Part shown: piece by piece, positions 23,541 through 36,799 of the stretch
Layout: each line of letters starts with the position of its first letter
Position numbering within the stretch: the stretch's first letter is position 1
Source: Serendipita indica DSM 11827
Taxonomy: Eukaryota > Basidiomycota > Agaricomycetes > Sebacinales > Serendipitaceae
Assembly: GCA_910890315.1 (NCBI GenBank)
Contig: CAJVGD010000023.1
Location: forward strand, 1-51,642
Reading direction: 5' to 3'
Length of the DNA: 51,642 nt
Notes under the pieces: generated by a model
Databases searched by the model: none
The model's input: only the letters and a program-made list of their open reading frames with translations
What the model was told of the DNA's origin: nothing
Made by a program: the position numbers and the translations under genes

Positions 23541-25505
23541 TTGGATCCAGTGCGAACGTCGACGCGCTACTGCGCGCAGTGTCAAGATTCGCAGCGCGGC
23601 GGATGCACATCTCCTCTTGTATGCAGTGGCACGTGTCTGTTCCACTCGTCCAACACAAATGCATGCGCCATCCCCATCCATAATCTCCTACGCGGTGTCA
23701 ACGAGGAAACATCCCAGGTAGATTGGCGATGGGAGATCTACAAGGCACTCCGCTCTGCATTGGCCAGAGTCTCTTTTCCCTCGTCTTCATTCAACCACCC
23801 ATCATCACCCTGCTGGCACACAGTCTCGGCCCTCGCTCTGCGCTATCGTCCTCCTCTCCATGGTTATACCCATGCACCCAGTCACCACCAACACGCATAC
23901 TCCATGTCAGTCGGTTACAACGTCGACGCGCTTCCTCACTATGCAACCCCGCATCCACCAGCCCACCCTCCTAGGTCGAACTCGATGAGCGAGGCGGGTC
24001 AATACCAGGCGCCATGCCATACATACGATTATTCTCCTCGATCACCGCTATCTCATTGTCCAAACTACTATCCACCGCCCGGAGAACCGCACCCATCTCT
24101 TACTAACGCCCGCTCTCAATCGTACAATGGCTCTCCCCAAACACCTATCAATACCATCCTCCACCTGCGCATCATCCTCCCTATTACCGTGAACCGGTCA
24201 TGACTCAGCCCGACAGTCCCTCGGAAATGCACATGATGCGTTAAATGTCATACCCACTCGCCGCACCGCAGACATACGACCATCCATTTGCATACCAGCT
24301 ACCGACTCTCACTCCAGCGCCCGCCGATGCAGCGCCAACTCAACAGTTGCCCACCCCACCTGCCCAAAATCCCGAGCATCGTTATGCTGTCCCCGCACCT
24401 CCACACCTGCAGGTACCAATTCATATACGCGACCTATTCGGGCTCTGTGGATAATGGACATGCGTACGGATCACCCAGTCCAGCAAATGCGGGCGTGCGT
24501 AGTCCACCCAGTGGTGTAGTACGAACAGGGCGAAAGCTGCGTAGATAGGATGAGCCCGAGGAACGTGGGTCCATAGACGCTAGGACCTCTCACTTTTCGC
24601 CCTATCGTCGTCCCATTAACCTCGCCAACGTCCAGCCGCGGAGTTTGCTCCGTCCAGTGGTCATTTCGATCCGTTCCATCCACCTCTTATCGAGTCAGGT
24701 CAGCAATCACGCGCGTCTTCGATACCGAGTAAGACGTGGCAAAACGGTTTCTTGAACGAGGCTGACTCGACGACAGGCAACGCCTCTACACCTCGGCCTG
24801 CGAGTGATTCGCATAATCAACCCCCTGGACCACATCAGATTGGGTATACATATGAACGCGATCCCTCCTGGTCAACCCAATGGTCCACCGAACACCCCTC
24901 GGTCTCCTTATAATCCCAGAGCGCATATGCCATGCCCGCCGACGGAAGAACGCAATTTCGTAATCCAAGCACCTCGACAGAAAACTAAATACCACCTCAG
25001 CCAAACACTGGCGGACATTTCCAACCGCAACTTGAACCGCTCGCCAATCCAGACGGCTCGCCTCCGTTTACACATTTCTGTTCTTCCTCTGGAACCGATA
25101 TTGCAAACGTCACCAGCGCGAGTCGTGAGTCTAGTTGTAGCCTATAGACGTCTCATTGACGCAACGCCAGCAGAGGGCTCGACGTCGTCAAACGGGACAA
25201 CTCGCAAGCGCTCACGTTTCGTCTTCATCGGCACCACTAGCCAAATTGGACATGAACATTACAGGCGGGAGTACGACGAGTCAAACGAGCGCAACATGTG
25301 CAACGGGTGGTGCCGTTAGTTCAAAGTTGGGCCCACTCACGCCTCGACACATCATTCGCGTGACCTGCATGACGAACGTGTGATCGAGCTGCTCAGTCGT
25401 GTCGCTACCGGGACGACTACGCCAGTCGCGACTGCACCCGAACAGTCGATGGCTGGAGCCGGGGATGGCGGGACTGCAGGCAACCTGACAGACTCAAACG
25501 ACTGA
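23541..25505 (+). pseudogene. Fragmented Pro/Ser/Tyr-rich protein gene (regulator-like)
   Basis: Several plus-strand frames in succession (about 23541-24203, 24245-24454, 24600-24900, 24804-25319, 25330-25505) code low-complexity sequence rich in Pro, Ser, Tyr, His and Gln, such as SPRSPLSHCPNYYPPPGEPH and LPTPPAQNPEHRYAVPAP. The last piece ends as a credible C-terminus (ERVIELLSRVATG, then stop at about 25505). Such composition is common in fungal transcription regulators, but no DNA-binding domain is visible, so the family is unknown. Several frame changes separate the pieces. I read it as a decayed gene, though unspliced introns or assembly indels may account for part of it. Confidence 0.4.
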
Positions 25506-26219
25506 TATTGGTGAGACCCCCTTTCCTACTCGTATTTCTCAGACGGCTTGGTAACACTTGTGCAGACTTCTTGTGACTCGACACGGACTTTTCGTACCTA
25601 GTGGCGTACACCTCTCATGGACTAGTGGTTCTCTCAAAGCCGTGTCATCGTACCGTTCTTGTCTAATACATTTACCTTTTGTATGCCACTGTTAGTGTTT
25701 CGTACTGTATGCAGAATGCAATATGTCTTCTTGATATCAAGCCTCCGTTGCGATAACAGTCTAGTGGCAGACAATCTCTTTGTGATTGTAGTATCGCCGT
25801 CTGGCAGTCTATGAGGCAGCGATCATACGGGTGGTCAGGAGTCAAAAAAACGCTGACATTGGAGTCGAACTATACCACTTAAAGCGTCTACAGCTCAGCA
25901 AGAGCAACTACGAATGTCTCTGTTCTCCTGTCCCCGATACCAGCCCTCTGGGCATCGGCAGTGCTCAAACCCGAGGTGTATACAGTACAATGACATGATA
26001 CTCCCCGCGAACGAGATGAATCGGTCACCCTCTTCCGATTCTCCTCACCTGTCACCTTTTGGCATCGCCAAACTTCCCCATAGTCCTAATACCCTAGCAT
26101 CTATCACAGCACCGCTCAAAGACATCAGCATCGACCTTGTTCGTATCGTTGCATTTTGGTTTCCTACATATCCTCTGTCGTCCAGTCATCTTGTTCTGTT
26201 GTACCCTACAGTGGCTCCA
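25506..26219. other. Spacer left of the LTR element
   Basis: One short frame (25914-26324) runs into the LTR and has no recognisable domain. No sequence here continues the F-box gene found on the other side of the element. Confidence 0.4.
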
Positions 26220-26647
26220 TGTAAGGTTTTTGGTGAGAGTGAAGACGTTGTGAACGTCGAGTCGAGACTTTGTATTCAAGGAACGATGAATAAAGTCGAC
26301 TTTAGACGAAAAGAACCTGTGTAACGCGTGTATATTGAGGACGGTTACAAGGGAGTACAAGTCTACTCTTCTGATACGAGAACGGTCAAGTACTACAGGC
26401 TATATAGAGGGTGTGGAAATAGATCGGAAGGAATGGAGGAACTGAGGATGTAAATCGGGACGAGCAGAAGGCATCTGACTCAGGTATAGGGGTAAAAGAG
26501 TGACGATGGTCAGAGGACCATAAGGAACAGAACGGGAACAATGTAGCGAATGGAGATGGTAACTAGGACAAGGACTAATGCGATGAAGAATAATCCTTGA
26601 TTCGCACGAGGTAGCAGCGTCGTGCAGAGCAGACGCGCGAGCCTACA
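26220..26647 (-). repeat. 3' LTR of the Ty3/gypsy element
   Basis: 428 bp, bounded by TGTA..TACA, identical to the copy at 34973-35400 except for about one base. A G/A-rich polypurine-like tract lies next to its inner edge on the minus strand. Confidence 0.93.
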
Positions 26648-27400
26648 TACGCCCTCCAGTCCTTGGACTAGGCTATCGCTCAGTGAGCGGGGTTGTAGTA
26701 CCTTGAGAATTCTCTCATACGAGGAGGTGGATACGTATCCATGTGCGGGAATGCGTGATGGACGAACTTTCGACCGCGAGGATGATGATGATGTTTGTAG
26801 GGCGCCACCCATTGAGTGTACGGGGTTCCTGAGTGCGCGGGTCCGTGGTATTGCGTCACGGGCACGTCTAATTCGGATTCCGGGCCGTTCATCACGACGT
26901 CTACCATGCGAGTGAGTCTTTGTTGACTTTGAGCCTCTCATATTATGCTGCTCACCACCATCATTCGACACTTCTTCTTGCTTTCGGCAACGACGTCGCG
27001 ACGGGCGAGAAGAAGGCGTTCGAGTAGGAGGTGCCTTGCCGAGCGAAGGAAGCAGTTGCGAGACCGGTTCCTCCTTGACGGAGGGTTCGGGTGCATTGGG
27101 AGCTCGTGTATAATCAGATCGAGTTCTGAAACGTTCCATGAACACACCATGAGAGACGTTGCTTTTCGCTTTAAGCTTTTCCACAGCTCTTTCGAGGTCG
27201 TGGATCCGCTTCTTGACGATTTCGAGCTCTCCAGCTAGGACAGGTTTGAGCTTTGCGGTGACAGATGCGGAAACGCGGGGAATAATAACAAGCGTCTCAT
27301 CATCGACAGGTGTATCGTCAATGATTGGCTGTGTTGTAGTCACCAGTTCAGTGGGGGAGTCGACTGAAGACATGGTGGCTCGACGCGAGGAATGAGAACA
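26510..27400 (-). other. C-terminal extension of the element's pol, ending inside the LTR
   Basis: After the chromodomain-like segment the element's frame continues for about 300 codons: an acidic stretch, a probable coiled coil (EIVKKRIHDLERAVEKLKAK), an Arg/Ser-rich part, and a strongly hydrophobic end that would span a membrane and is coded by LTR sequence. Whether it is functional is unknown. Confidence 0.5.
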
Positions 27401-30400
27401 AATGGGTACTGTTTGTGAGATAGCTGAGGTGGGTTCGGGCTTTATAGCCACAACCGCTACGCGTATTTGCGCGTCATTGGGAGTCTTTCCCTGTCCTTCA
27501 GCCAGCCCTTCGATTGTTTCGACCCCTTGCGCCTCTAGGTAACGTTCCATCGCTGCCAAGGCTTTGATTGTAGCGTATAACTCCCAGGATTTATCCCCAG
27601 ATTTCCATAGTACCTCGAATATAGCTCGTTTGCCCTTCCCTTCGTGTGACACGATCTTATCTACCGGCCACTCCGAAGGTTTTCCAAAGCCAGTCACATG
27701 CTCTAAGGTGCGTCCCGGGAACTTTCTATCGTCATTAGGAATGTGTATACGCAGCAGCGATGCATGAAATACAGGGTGTATTCCTCTCTGCTTCAGTTCT
27801 GCAGGTAACTCAAGCCTAAACGACGCTCCAGGTACGATAACCTTCACTATCTTGTATGGCCCAATGTACTTAGGTATCAATTTCCTAGCACGGCCTTTAG
27901 GGATAGAGAGGTTCTTCGTTGATAGGTACACAAGATCTCCTTCGGCGAATGGAGCCGGTCTGCGGTGTTTATTCGCTTCAGAGGTTTGTTTCACTCTCGC
28001 AGATAGAATGGCGTCGTGCGCGCTCAGAATAGCCTCACGAATTTCAAGAGCTCGTTTCCTGACGCCCGGATAAACCGTTTCGTCAGTGGTAAGCATAGAG
28101 CGCGGCATTTGTCCGTAATTTAGGAAGAATGGCGAGTATCCCGTGGACACTGATCTAGCCAAGTTCATAGCGAATTCAATGGCAGGTAACTTCGTCGCCC
28201 AGTCTCTCTGATGGTCTGATACGGCTTGTCTGAGCATTGTAGTCATTGTGCGGTTCGCTCGTTCAGTCGCCCCATCGGTTTGAGGGTGGAACGAGGTGCT
28301 AAGCCGGAGTTCGACACCGATCAGGCGGTGTAACTCTGTCCAGAACGTGCTTGTGAAGTATGAATCTCTATCGGATATAATTCGCTCCGGAAGACCATGT
28401 ATTTTATAGACTTCTTCGAAAACAAGTTCGGCAACATCCTTGGCGGTGTATGTCTGTCGCATAGGTACTAAGTGCACCATGGAGGTCAAATGATCAATAA
28501 TAGTGCATATCATGTCATATGAGCTATCCCTGTTCGAGGAACTCGGGAGTGGTCCGACAAAGTCAATTCCAATTGACTCCCAGGCACGCTTCGGGACTTC
28601 AAGTGTCTTTAATAGTCCAAAAGGTTGCGTGGGAACTGCTTTCGAATGTGCACATGTCGTACATGAGCTGCAGTACTCGGAAATATCCTTACTCATTCCT
28701 TTCCACCACACGTTCTCTCTGAGGTAACTTAGAGTCTTCTCAGCGCCTAAGTGGGCTAGAATCGAGTGCGCGTGTGTGATTAGGATTTCTCGGACTTTTC
28801 TTCCTTCAATTTCGACGTCAGGTATGCACAGGACTCTTTTTCCGTCAGTTTTATGATACAGGAGTCCATCATCGAGCATGAAGTGATTGTATCCAACAGG
28901 ATTCTCGGCAATTGGCGCAAAGAAACTGTCATCACTGTAACGACCACGGAGTCCACCTGGAAGGCTAATTCCTTCTTCCGCTTGGTTGACTAGGTACGTT
29001 AAGCTCGGAGAAATCTCTGGTAGATCATCGACATCATGTGTTTGGTTCACAGCTGTCGGTTGGGTCGTCTTGGGTATGGCCGGCTCTTCACTACACGGAC
29101 TTTGGCGTCTGTCAATCTCGGAGAATTGGTCGCGTGCCTCGCGCGCTTCATTTTCTGACGTGGGATTAGGCGTTTGATTCGGCAAATTGACTCCGATCAC
29201 GCTAGGATTAGAGTTAACAGTGCGTTTTGGCGGCTCCTCATCACTCGCTGAGTTCTCTTCAGATTCAGGGGAGAGTTCACGCGTAAATATCGGCCGTTTT
29301 GGCGTCGCTGGCTTTGGTGTAGTCAGTTCGGCCCGAGGGGCGTCGCCCTCCACTGTCGCTCCGACAGTTTGCCCTTGATTGCGCGCTTTTTGCGCTCGCG
29401 TGACAGCAAATGCCGCCATCTGGGCCTGTACAGGTTTACCAGTATAGAGTGGCTTCGATCTGGCCATACGACCGCGGATTATCTGTTCAATTTCCTTGGT
29501 CTCCTCTTTGCTCATAGGTCGTGTTACGTACTCGCTGTCAGTGCGGATGATTCCCTTTGGTTCATCCGAATATATTCTGGATAAACCATCCGCAATGCAG
29601 TTTTCGCCACCAGGCACGTATGAAATCTCAAAGTCAAAGTGAGAAAGTTCTTCTAGCCATCGTTTCTGGCGTGCGTTCAGCGATCTCTGCTTAAATAGTG
29701 CGCCGAACGGTTCATGATCTGAATACACTGTGAACTTTGTGCCATAAAGAATGTGCACGTATCGTTTTAGTGTGGTGACTATTCCAAGGAGCTCTCGGTC
29801 ATGCGTAGGGTAATTTTGTTCAGCAGGGTTGAATTTTCCCGACCAAAACGCGAGAACGCGTCCGGATTCGATATCTTTCCCTGCCAAATTACTCCGCCAG
29901 CCCCTGTCAACGACGCATCCACATGGACACCAATTGGATCAGCTCCGGGTTTCCGGTCGGCAGTCTCACGACGGTTCCCTCGCCACTTGCAAATAATGCT
30001 TTTGACCTCTTCAAAGGCTCTCTGCTCGGTAGCTCCCCAGTGCCATGGTTTATTTCCCTGCAATTTCGACAAGACGGCTAAGGGTATTGCCACACCATGA
30101 CAGTCTCGAGCTAAATACTGAACCATTCCAGTGAACGCTGCCACTTGTTCAGGAGTCGTTGGTGTCTTCCAGTTCTCAATCCGGTCAACCTTGTGCGGGT
30201 CCATTAGGATTCCTCGTTCGTCAATGACGTGTCCGAGTACCTTTAATGGTCTGGCAAAGAACTGGAGCTTCTCGACTGAGGTAAGGTATAGTTTCTCTTT
30301 CCTCAGGACATTAAGCACGGTACGGATATGCTCAATATGCTCTTCCACCGTATTAGAGAAGATGATGATATCGTCTAGGTATACGAACATGAATTTCCCT

Positions 30401-33400
30401 GCATATGGAGCGAATAACGAGTTCATGAGCGTTTGGTACGTCGCTCCTGCATTACAATCTCCTTGCTGCATCACTTCACTGACCATAGTGCCATCAGGCG
30501 TGTTAAAGAGAGTCTTCCACACGTCGTCAGGATCAACTCGAATCTGTTCGTACGCATCACGTCCATCAATGAGTGACTTATGCTGATATGGAGCGACAGT
30601 CTCGAGGATTGTTTGTATGTCAGGTAGTGGAGATGAGAGTTTGATTGTATTCTGGTTAAGTCTCTGCTTCGCAAACACAGTCCGTAGGCGTTTCTCGCCA
30701 TTTAGGCCTGGTTTCTTCGGTATGAACAACATGGGGACAGCGCTACTTCCAGTGGCATATTTCCACCGACCTGTACGAAGGTATGTGTCGCGTTTGCGCT
30801 CCCATTGTTCCTGGAAGGCTTGAGGGCATCGAGATGGGATGTATAGTAACTGAATTGACTCGTCTTTCAGTGGTATTCGATGATTAACGACTCGATACGG
30901 CGGAAGTGGCGTCTCGTCAGCCGATTTGCACAGGTCAGCCGCCTCTAGTCGCATCATTTCTCTAACCCTCTCAAGATTTTTATCGAGTATACGAGCGGCT
31001 TGTGATGATATTCTCGCCGTGTCATCGCCTTGAATAGGCTTCGATTTCACGCTCTCAAATGCGAAGCGGGTTGGGTTAAAACCGACTAAAGCTTGATGCT
31101 GGAATAGAAACGGTGTACCGAGGATAATGTCATATGAATCTATGTTCATGACATCAAATCGTCTCGATTCAGAGATTTCCTCATACTGTAATTTAACAGT
31201 AGCCGTCGCGTTTATCTTACCACGAGATCCTCTGACTGCCAATTGCACCGATAATGGCACTTCAAGGTTGTCATACGGAATCTTCAGCTGGTCTACGAGA
31301 GTAGTGGATATAAAGTCGGCCATAGAGCCCGAATCTACGAGCATTCTAACCGGATTGCCATTGATAAATCCATCTAAAACGCAAGGCTTCGGCGTGCATC
31401 TTTCGATATCTCGAGTTTTTGCTGCGTTACGCTCAATGAGGGTGCCATTTCCCTGTCGTGCGGGTCTTCCCCGTCGCGATTTCACCTCTCCGGTCATGTG
31501 TACGCGGAGATGTGCCTGATTTTCACTTTCCTCAGGGTCGCTTTCTTCGCCATTTGGCGGAATTGCGCCGTCGTCTCGGCTGAATCTCGCTAACAATCTT
31601 GTGAATCGTTCTCTGAATGGCAGTGCGTCGTCATCTGCGAGTTCGCTGTCGCTACAGGGCGATATTCTCTCGGAATCAGAGTTTGAATCGTCTATGAAGG
31701 GCCTGTACGTTGTCATTGCGTCTCTGAGTTTCGCATATTGACTATCTATACTAGACTTTGTCTCGAACAGTTCGTCGGACTCTGAGTCTGAACTGTCAGG
31801 CTCGTCATCGTGCATTTCCACATCGGAATCTACCGGCACAGGTATCAGGGCTGGTAAGTCATCGTCTTCTGAGGGTACTTTATTGATTATTTCCCGCTCA
31901 AGTATGTCAAAATCATAGTCGCAAGCCTGAATCTTTGCGTCCGGTTCTAGCAAGTGAGCCCATTCGGTTCTCTGTGAGTCTGCGTACTCGTAGTAACTTC
32001 GGCAGATATCAAAGTCTTCATCGTGTAAGTCCATAGCAGTGAACGACCACTCTAATCCGAGTAATAGGTCATCGACAATGAAGATACCGGGGCAATCTTC
32101 CATGGGTTCCACGATAAATCGCTTTCCCTCATACCCAATGGCATCATGCACAATCGGGATGTCATGGAGCCCGGTCTCTAGTTCGCCTTCGGCCCATATC
32201 TGGACTCCAAGGTTTCGACATTTAACCGTATTCCGGTCTGGTTCGGTCACTGGGACAAATAGCATGCTTCCGCACATCAAATTCGTCACATCCTTGGCCT
32301 GGGCATCGATCTGATCAAAGGTAATACTCCCGGATATCAGTTTTGGGGGCCTAAGCTGATTTCGCTTCGGGCAATCATGCGCTCTATGTCCAGTTTCATG
32401 ACAGTTGAAGCATTGACCTTTAGCTCGGTGCTCTTCCATCTCTTCAGCAGTTAAACGACGATGCGTCTGCTTTGAGGTGTTAAAGTCACCCTTCCGCCCT
32501 CCAGTCGAAGTATGCTTCGATTTCTGACCACCGTAAGTTTTTCCTCTTCGATCTCTGGTGTCATTTGGACGAGGTTTGACATTCCTTGCGCTATCCTTCT
32601 TTAGGATCGAAGCAGTTCGGATCATCCGAGACTCAGTTTTGTCTCGTTCAATCTTCATCTGCTGTTCCTTGCGCTCAATACGCTCTGCAGCCTCTTTCAG
32701 CTGTTCAAACGTCGACTGCTCACGCGAATATCCCTCTCTACACCACTCAATGCGAATGGTAGGTCGCGCACCGTCCCAGAACTGTCTGATCTTCTCCTTC
32801 TCGCTTATGTCGCCTACAGGCTTCGCGAGGTCTCTAATTCGCTGGGACCATGCACGCACCGAGAGAGTACCCTGGTATGACTTCGCAAATCGGTCTCTGA
32901 GTTGCTCTATGATGTTCGACGGAAATAGCTCGTCAAAGAATAGTCTAATGACTTGATCTTGCGTCCATTGTTCAATCTCTGGCGATACAATCGACATGAA
33001 GGTGCGTCTCGCTTTCCCTTCGAGGAAATTCGAAAGTGTTGACACTCTCATGTCCTCTGGTACGGCGTGATTCTTGTACCACAAGTTCACATCGAAGAGC
33101 CATGACTCAAAGATATCGATATTCGCATTACCATTCCATTTCTCCGGCGGTAATAGCTTCAGGGCTGACGCTATCTTAGCGCGGTGAGCCTCTTCAGCTT
33201 TCTCTCTTCGCCGTCTACTGTTCTTTGACTTCTTACGCTTCCCTTTAGATCTTCCAGCGGCACTCACCTCTGAGTCAGAAGACGATGGTTCGTCAGAACT
33301 CGAGGAACTGCTGTCGCTCGGGTCGGGTGCATTAGCCAGGGCATTGGCCGGTGTTTTCGCCGATGAATCGGCTGTTGTACTGGCTATGCCGGCGTTTGTG

Positions 33401-34972
33401 CTTGGATTCGGGGCGCTGGCTGTCATCGGCGGTATGGTTGTCGTAACCGTCTTCGAGGTATCCACTTTCCCGGTATTTGCTCCGAAACCACTCGGATAAA
33501 TGATTCGAGACGGTTTGGACACGGTACTAGTCGCTTTTGGTCGCGATGGCGTCGCCATTTGGGCAAACAGGTATGTTGACGGATTAATCTGCTCCGAAGG
33601 CGGGATACTCAATGGTATATTGGTGAGAGGAACTACTCGTGGGACTTGCGAGCCCTCACGGATAATCTCGCTGACTGTTCTCTCGTTTCCAGCTTTGGCT
33701 CGTAGCTCATTTGCTCGCTCATTCGCTGGTCTCCGAATCGGCGTTGACATCACATTCATTTGTGGCCGCATGATGAATTCACTGCCTTCCTCGCCTTCAG
33801 AAATTGACTCAATTGTCATGTGTCGACCGGACCGATGTCTTTCGGGTCTACCCGGTGGTCTCTCAGACGCCTGGGCATGCTGTTCATCCAGCTCGTCTTG
33901 GATACGTTGCGCCACTTGGCGGTCATGTTCAATCAGGGCTAGCATGTCAGCTTCTAGCGAGCCTGCCTCAGGGGCAAATCGGACCGTCCCATCACGAGAG
34001 GTCATCGGAGGTAACTCGGTGGCTCTAAATTTGCCTTTCGCTGCCGTGGAGAATCGTTCAGGCTCAGGATCCGCTTCGGAGGGGCCTTGCAATGACTCCC
34101 TATCAGCGATTCGTGGTCCCGGTGCCGGCACACTCGGGTTCAATTGGGACAGTGGCATCTCTAAAGAGGCCAGAAACTCTTCTTTGGTCTTGCCTTGGGC
34201 AACTTCCCATAGCGCAATCAGCGCTCTTTCTTTATCCCATTCATCATCGATGCCTATCAGTCAGAGACACGGATTCTTGATCAATATGACTGTCTTTATC
34301 CTTGGGAACTACGCCCTCTTCGTCAGAGATAATACCATAGTCGTATCTGACGGTGGTATTGTCGCCTCCCTCGAAGCTCAATGGGAAGTGCTTCGGGCCG
34401 GTGATCGGCGACGTTCTTGAACCTTCGGGACTCCCAGTCCGAGTCCTGGCTATGCCCGAGGTTTCTGAATCACTGTTTCGCATCCTTCTCGGACGCACTA
34501 TCCTAAACTCTGACGGTCGTGTTTCAGAGTGGGGCTCGGCTGTCCTACCCACTTCTGACTCTAATGCGAACGGAGATACAGTCTGGTCCGGTTCGCCTGT
34601 GGCCTCATCCAAGATCGAGGCGACATTCTGTGCACTGGTATTCGCTATTTCGGGTGATCCGACTATAGCTCTCGCCCGCAGGCGCTCAGGGTATTCCTCC
34701 ACTGGACGTGGCTGAGTTCGACCCTTCTGGCTAGCCATTTCTTTTTGGATTTTATGCGCGCGTAAATAAAATGAAAGATGAAAGATAAGAGATCAAAATT
34801 TTTTGTTTTTGGGCTTTTATGAATATAATCAGAGGAATGAACGTCTCTGGTGTAGAAATAGATGATACGAGGCTTTGTCCGAGTCGAGAACGGAACAGAA
34901 TAGACAACACGAGGTTGATAAAGCCGGTGATCAGTCGGCTAGATCGGATATATACGCGATTGGGTTCAAAAA

Positions 34973-35400
34973 TGTAAGGTTTTTGGTGAGAGTGAAGACG
35001 TTGTGAACGTCGAGTCGAGACTTTGTATTCGAGGAACGATGAATAAAGTCGACTTTAGACGAAAAGAACCTGTGTAACGCGTGTATATTGAGGACGGTTA
35101 CAAGGGAGTACAAGTCTACTCTTCTGATACGAGAACGGTCAAGTACTACAGGCTATATAGAGGGTGTGGAAATAGATCGGAAGGAATGGAGGAACTGAGG
35201 ATGTAAATCGGGACGAGCAGAAGGCATCTGACTCAGGTATAGGGGTAAAAGAGTGACGATGGTCAGAGGACCATAAGGAACAGAACGGGAACAATGTAGC
35301 GAATGGAGATGGTAACTAGGACAAGGACTAATGCGATGAAGAATAATCCTTGATTCGCACGAGGTAGCAGCGTCGTGCAGAGCAGACGCGCGAGCCTACA
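34973..35400 (-). repeat. 5' LTR of the Ty3/gypsy element
   Basis: 428 bp with TGTA..TACA ends. The five bases outside it do not match the five bases outside the other LTR. The expected primer-binding site just inside does not start with TGG, so tRNA priming of the usual kind is not evident. Confidence 0.93.
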
Positions 35401-35401
35401 C

Positions 35402-36450
35402 GGTTCTAGCGTCATCGCAACAGCGCACCAGATCTGCAAAACGATGGGGGATGTAGGAAGATGCTCGTTATGACAGATAATGTATCAGAGCTGACTTCGA
35501 GCGTCTGAAGCGATATAGAGGAAAGCCACCCAATCGGTTGGGCGAAAGAGCAATAAATGAGACCAAGTTCCTGGATCTTCCCGCTGGCCAGCAACTTGGT
35601 AGGCAGAGCTGATATGTAGATGCCTCTCATCTCCAGCGCTCTTAATCGTTTGCATGCGACTAGCCAGTCGTCCAAAAAAGTCAAGTTACTCTGGTGCGAA
35701 ATGGAGATCTTCTCGAGAAATGGTAGTGTCGGGGTAGCCCTCGGTTTGATTTTAGTCCTCAGAAGAATTCCATCAATGTCTAAAACTCGGAGATTTTGGA
35801 AAGAGAGGAGTTGCGCATGAAATTCTCCTTTGTAAGCCTCCCCATGGAGCGCCAGGTGTGACAGACGGAGATGTCTCCCGGGCTCAATGAGCAGAAATGG
35901 GTGAGGGGCCGGTCCAGTAAGTCCACTTTTCACAGAATACGTGACCAAAGGGGCAATGAAGAGTCTCCAGAGACTCGATTAGATTGATAATTCGGGCATA
36001 AAGATGAGTGATGGGCGCCGACTGCCGCATCGACTGCCATTGGAGTCTAAGGACCCTGACGAGCGACCTAACGAGGTGTTGGTTGAGTAATGCGTTGCAA
36101 AAAATCTCCGCCTCTTTCCTGTTGTCAATGTAAACACTGCGACAAAAGGTATTCCATCGCTGGACCATGCCATGCGCGGCAAATTCGCGCCAAACCCAAT
36201 CTGGGTGGAGTCTCCATCTTGGGCCAGATGGAGTAATTATACCGAGAAGATGGCCGAAGATCTCCAGCAAAATTTCTGCAGGGAGTTGAGGGCCGTAGTG
36301 CTGAGTGCATTTGAGTCGACTTCTTCCGAAAGTTATCAGATTTTTATGAGAATTTGTGGGAAAGTAAGAACCTTGATGGCGGCGGAGAACGACCTATGCG
36401 CTGGGCTGAGCTGCGTTTCAAGCGCTTTGGGAATCGCCGCGTCCTTATGT
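35402..36450 (-). pseudogene. F-box/LRR protein gene, damaged and shortened beside the LTR
   Basis: Minus-strand gene whose product would be an F-box substrate receptor of SCF ubiquitin ligase. The F-box core LPAEILLEIFGHLL starts near 36290, followed by leucine-rich segments (NLIESLETLHCPF; LLSFQNLRVLDIDG; KLLASGKIQELGLIYCSF) as in the large basidiomycete F-box family. No ATG was found in frame with the F-box, and near 35940 the reading passes to a second frame without a plausible intron. The frame ends at about 35412, only a dozen bases from the LTR and earlier than the family normally ends, so the C-terminus was probably removed with the element's arrival or a later rearrangement. Confidence 0.6.
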
Positions 36451-36799
36451 TTGCTGAAGATCATCGAGCCTTGTATTATCCAGTTAATTATTTAATGAAA
36501 TTCAGACCAGACGAGGCGAAGTTCAAGGTGCGTGCGTCGTTTCTGTTTCGAACACACTCGAGTAAAGTATGGATAGTTGAGTGGTAATGGAATGGCATAG
36601 GCAATAGAAACGGGCGGTTCCGAGGCGCGCGTCTCTTGAACCCCTACCACTTTCCCGACTATGTTTAAGAAGGCGACCAAGGTCTTGCTATATTTTATTT
36701 GCCACGAAACGGAACCAGAATCCACTTTGGTACGCTTATTCTAATCTTCAATTCCTCACCTGACGCTTGGCATCGCCGAATAGCAACCCAAATTAACAG

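Larger units (their letters stand above)
26220..35400 (-). mobile_element. Ty3/gypsy LTR retrotransposon, chromovirus type, about 9.2 kb
   Basis: A long terminal repeat retrotransposon read on the minus strand, 9181 bp including two 428-bp LTRs that begin TGTA and end TACA. Parts in transcription order: gag with a CCHC zinc knuckle (about 32.4 kb), aspartic protease with a DSG motif (about 31.3 kb), reverse transcriptase with YLDD (about 30.4 kb), RNase H (29.5-29.9 kb), integrase with HHCC zinc finger and DDE core (28.1-28.8 kb), a chromodomain-like segment (about 27.6 kb) and a C-terminal extension. The LTRs differ at about one position, so insertion was very recent. The coding part lies in more than one frame, with about two frame changes; some may be normal frameshifting for the family. 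No target-site duplication is seen. Treated as a fossil. Confidence 0.93.

Noticed and set aside
33500-34420. 306-codon plus-strand frame
   Set aside because: It lies antisense to the retroelement's gag region and has no domain of its own.
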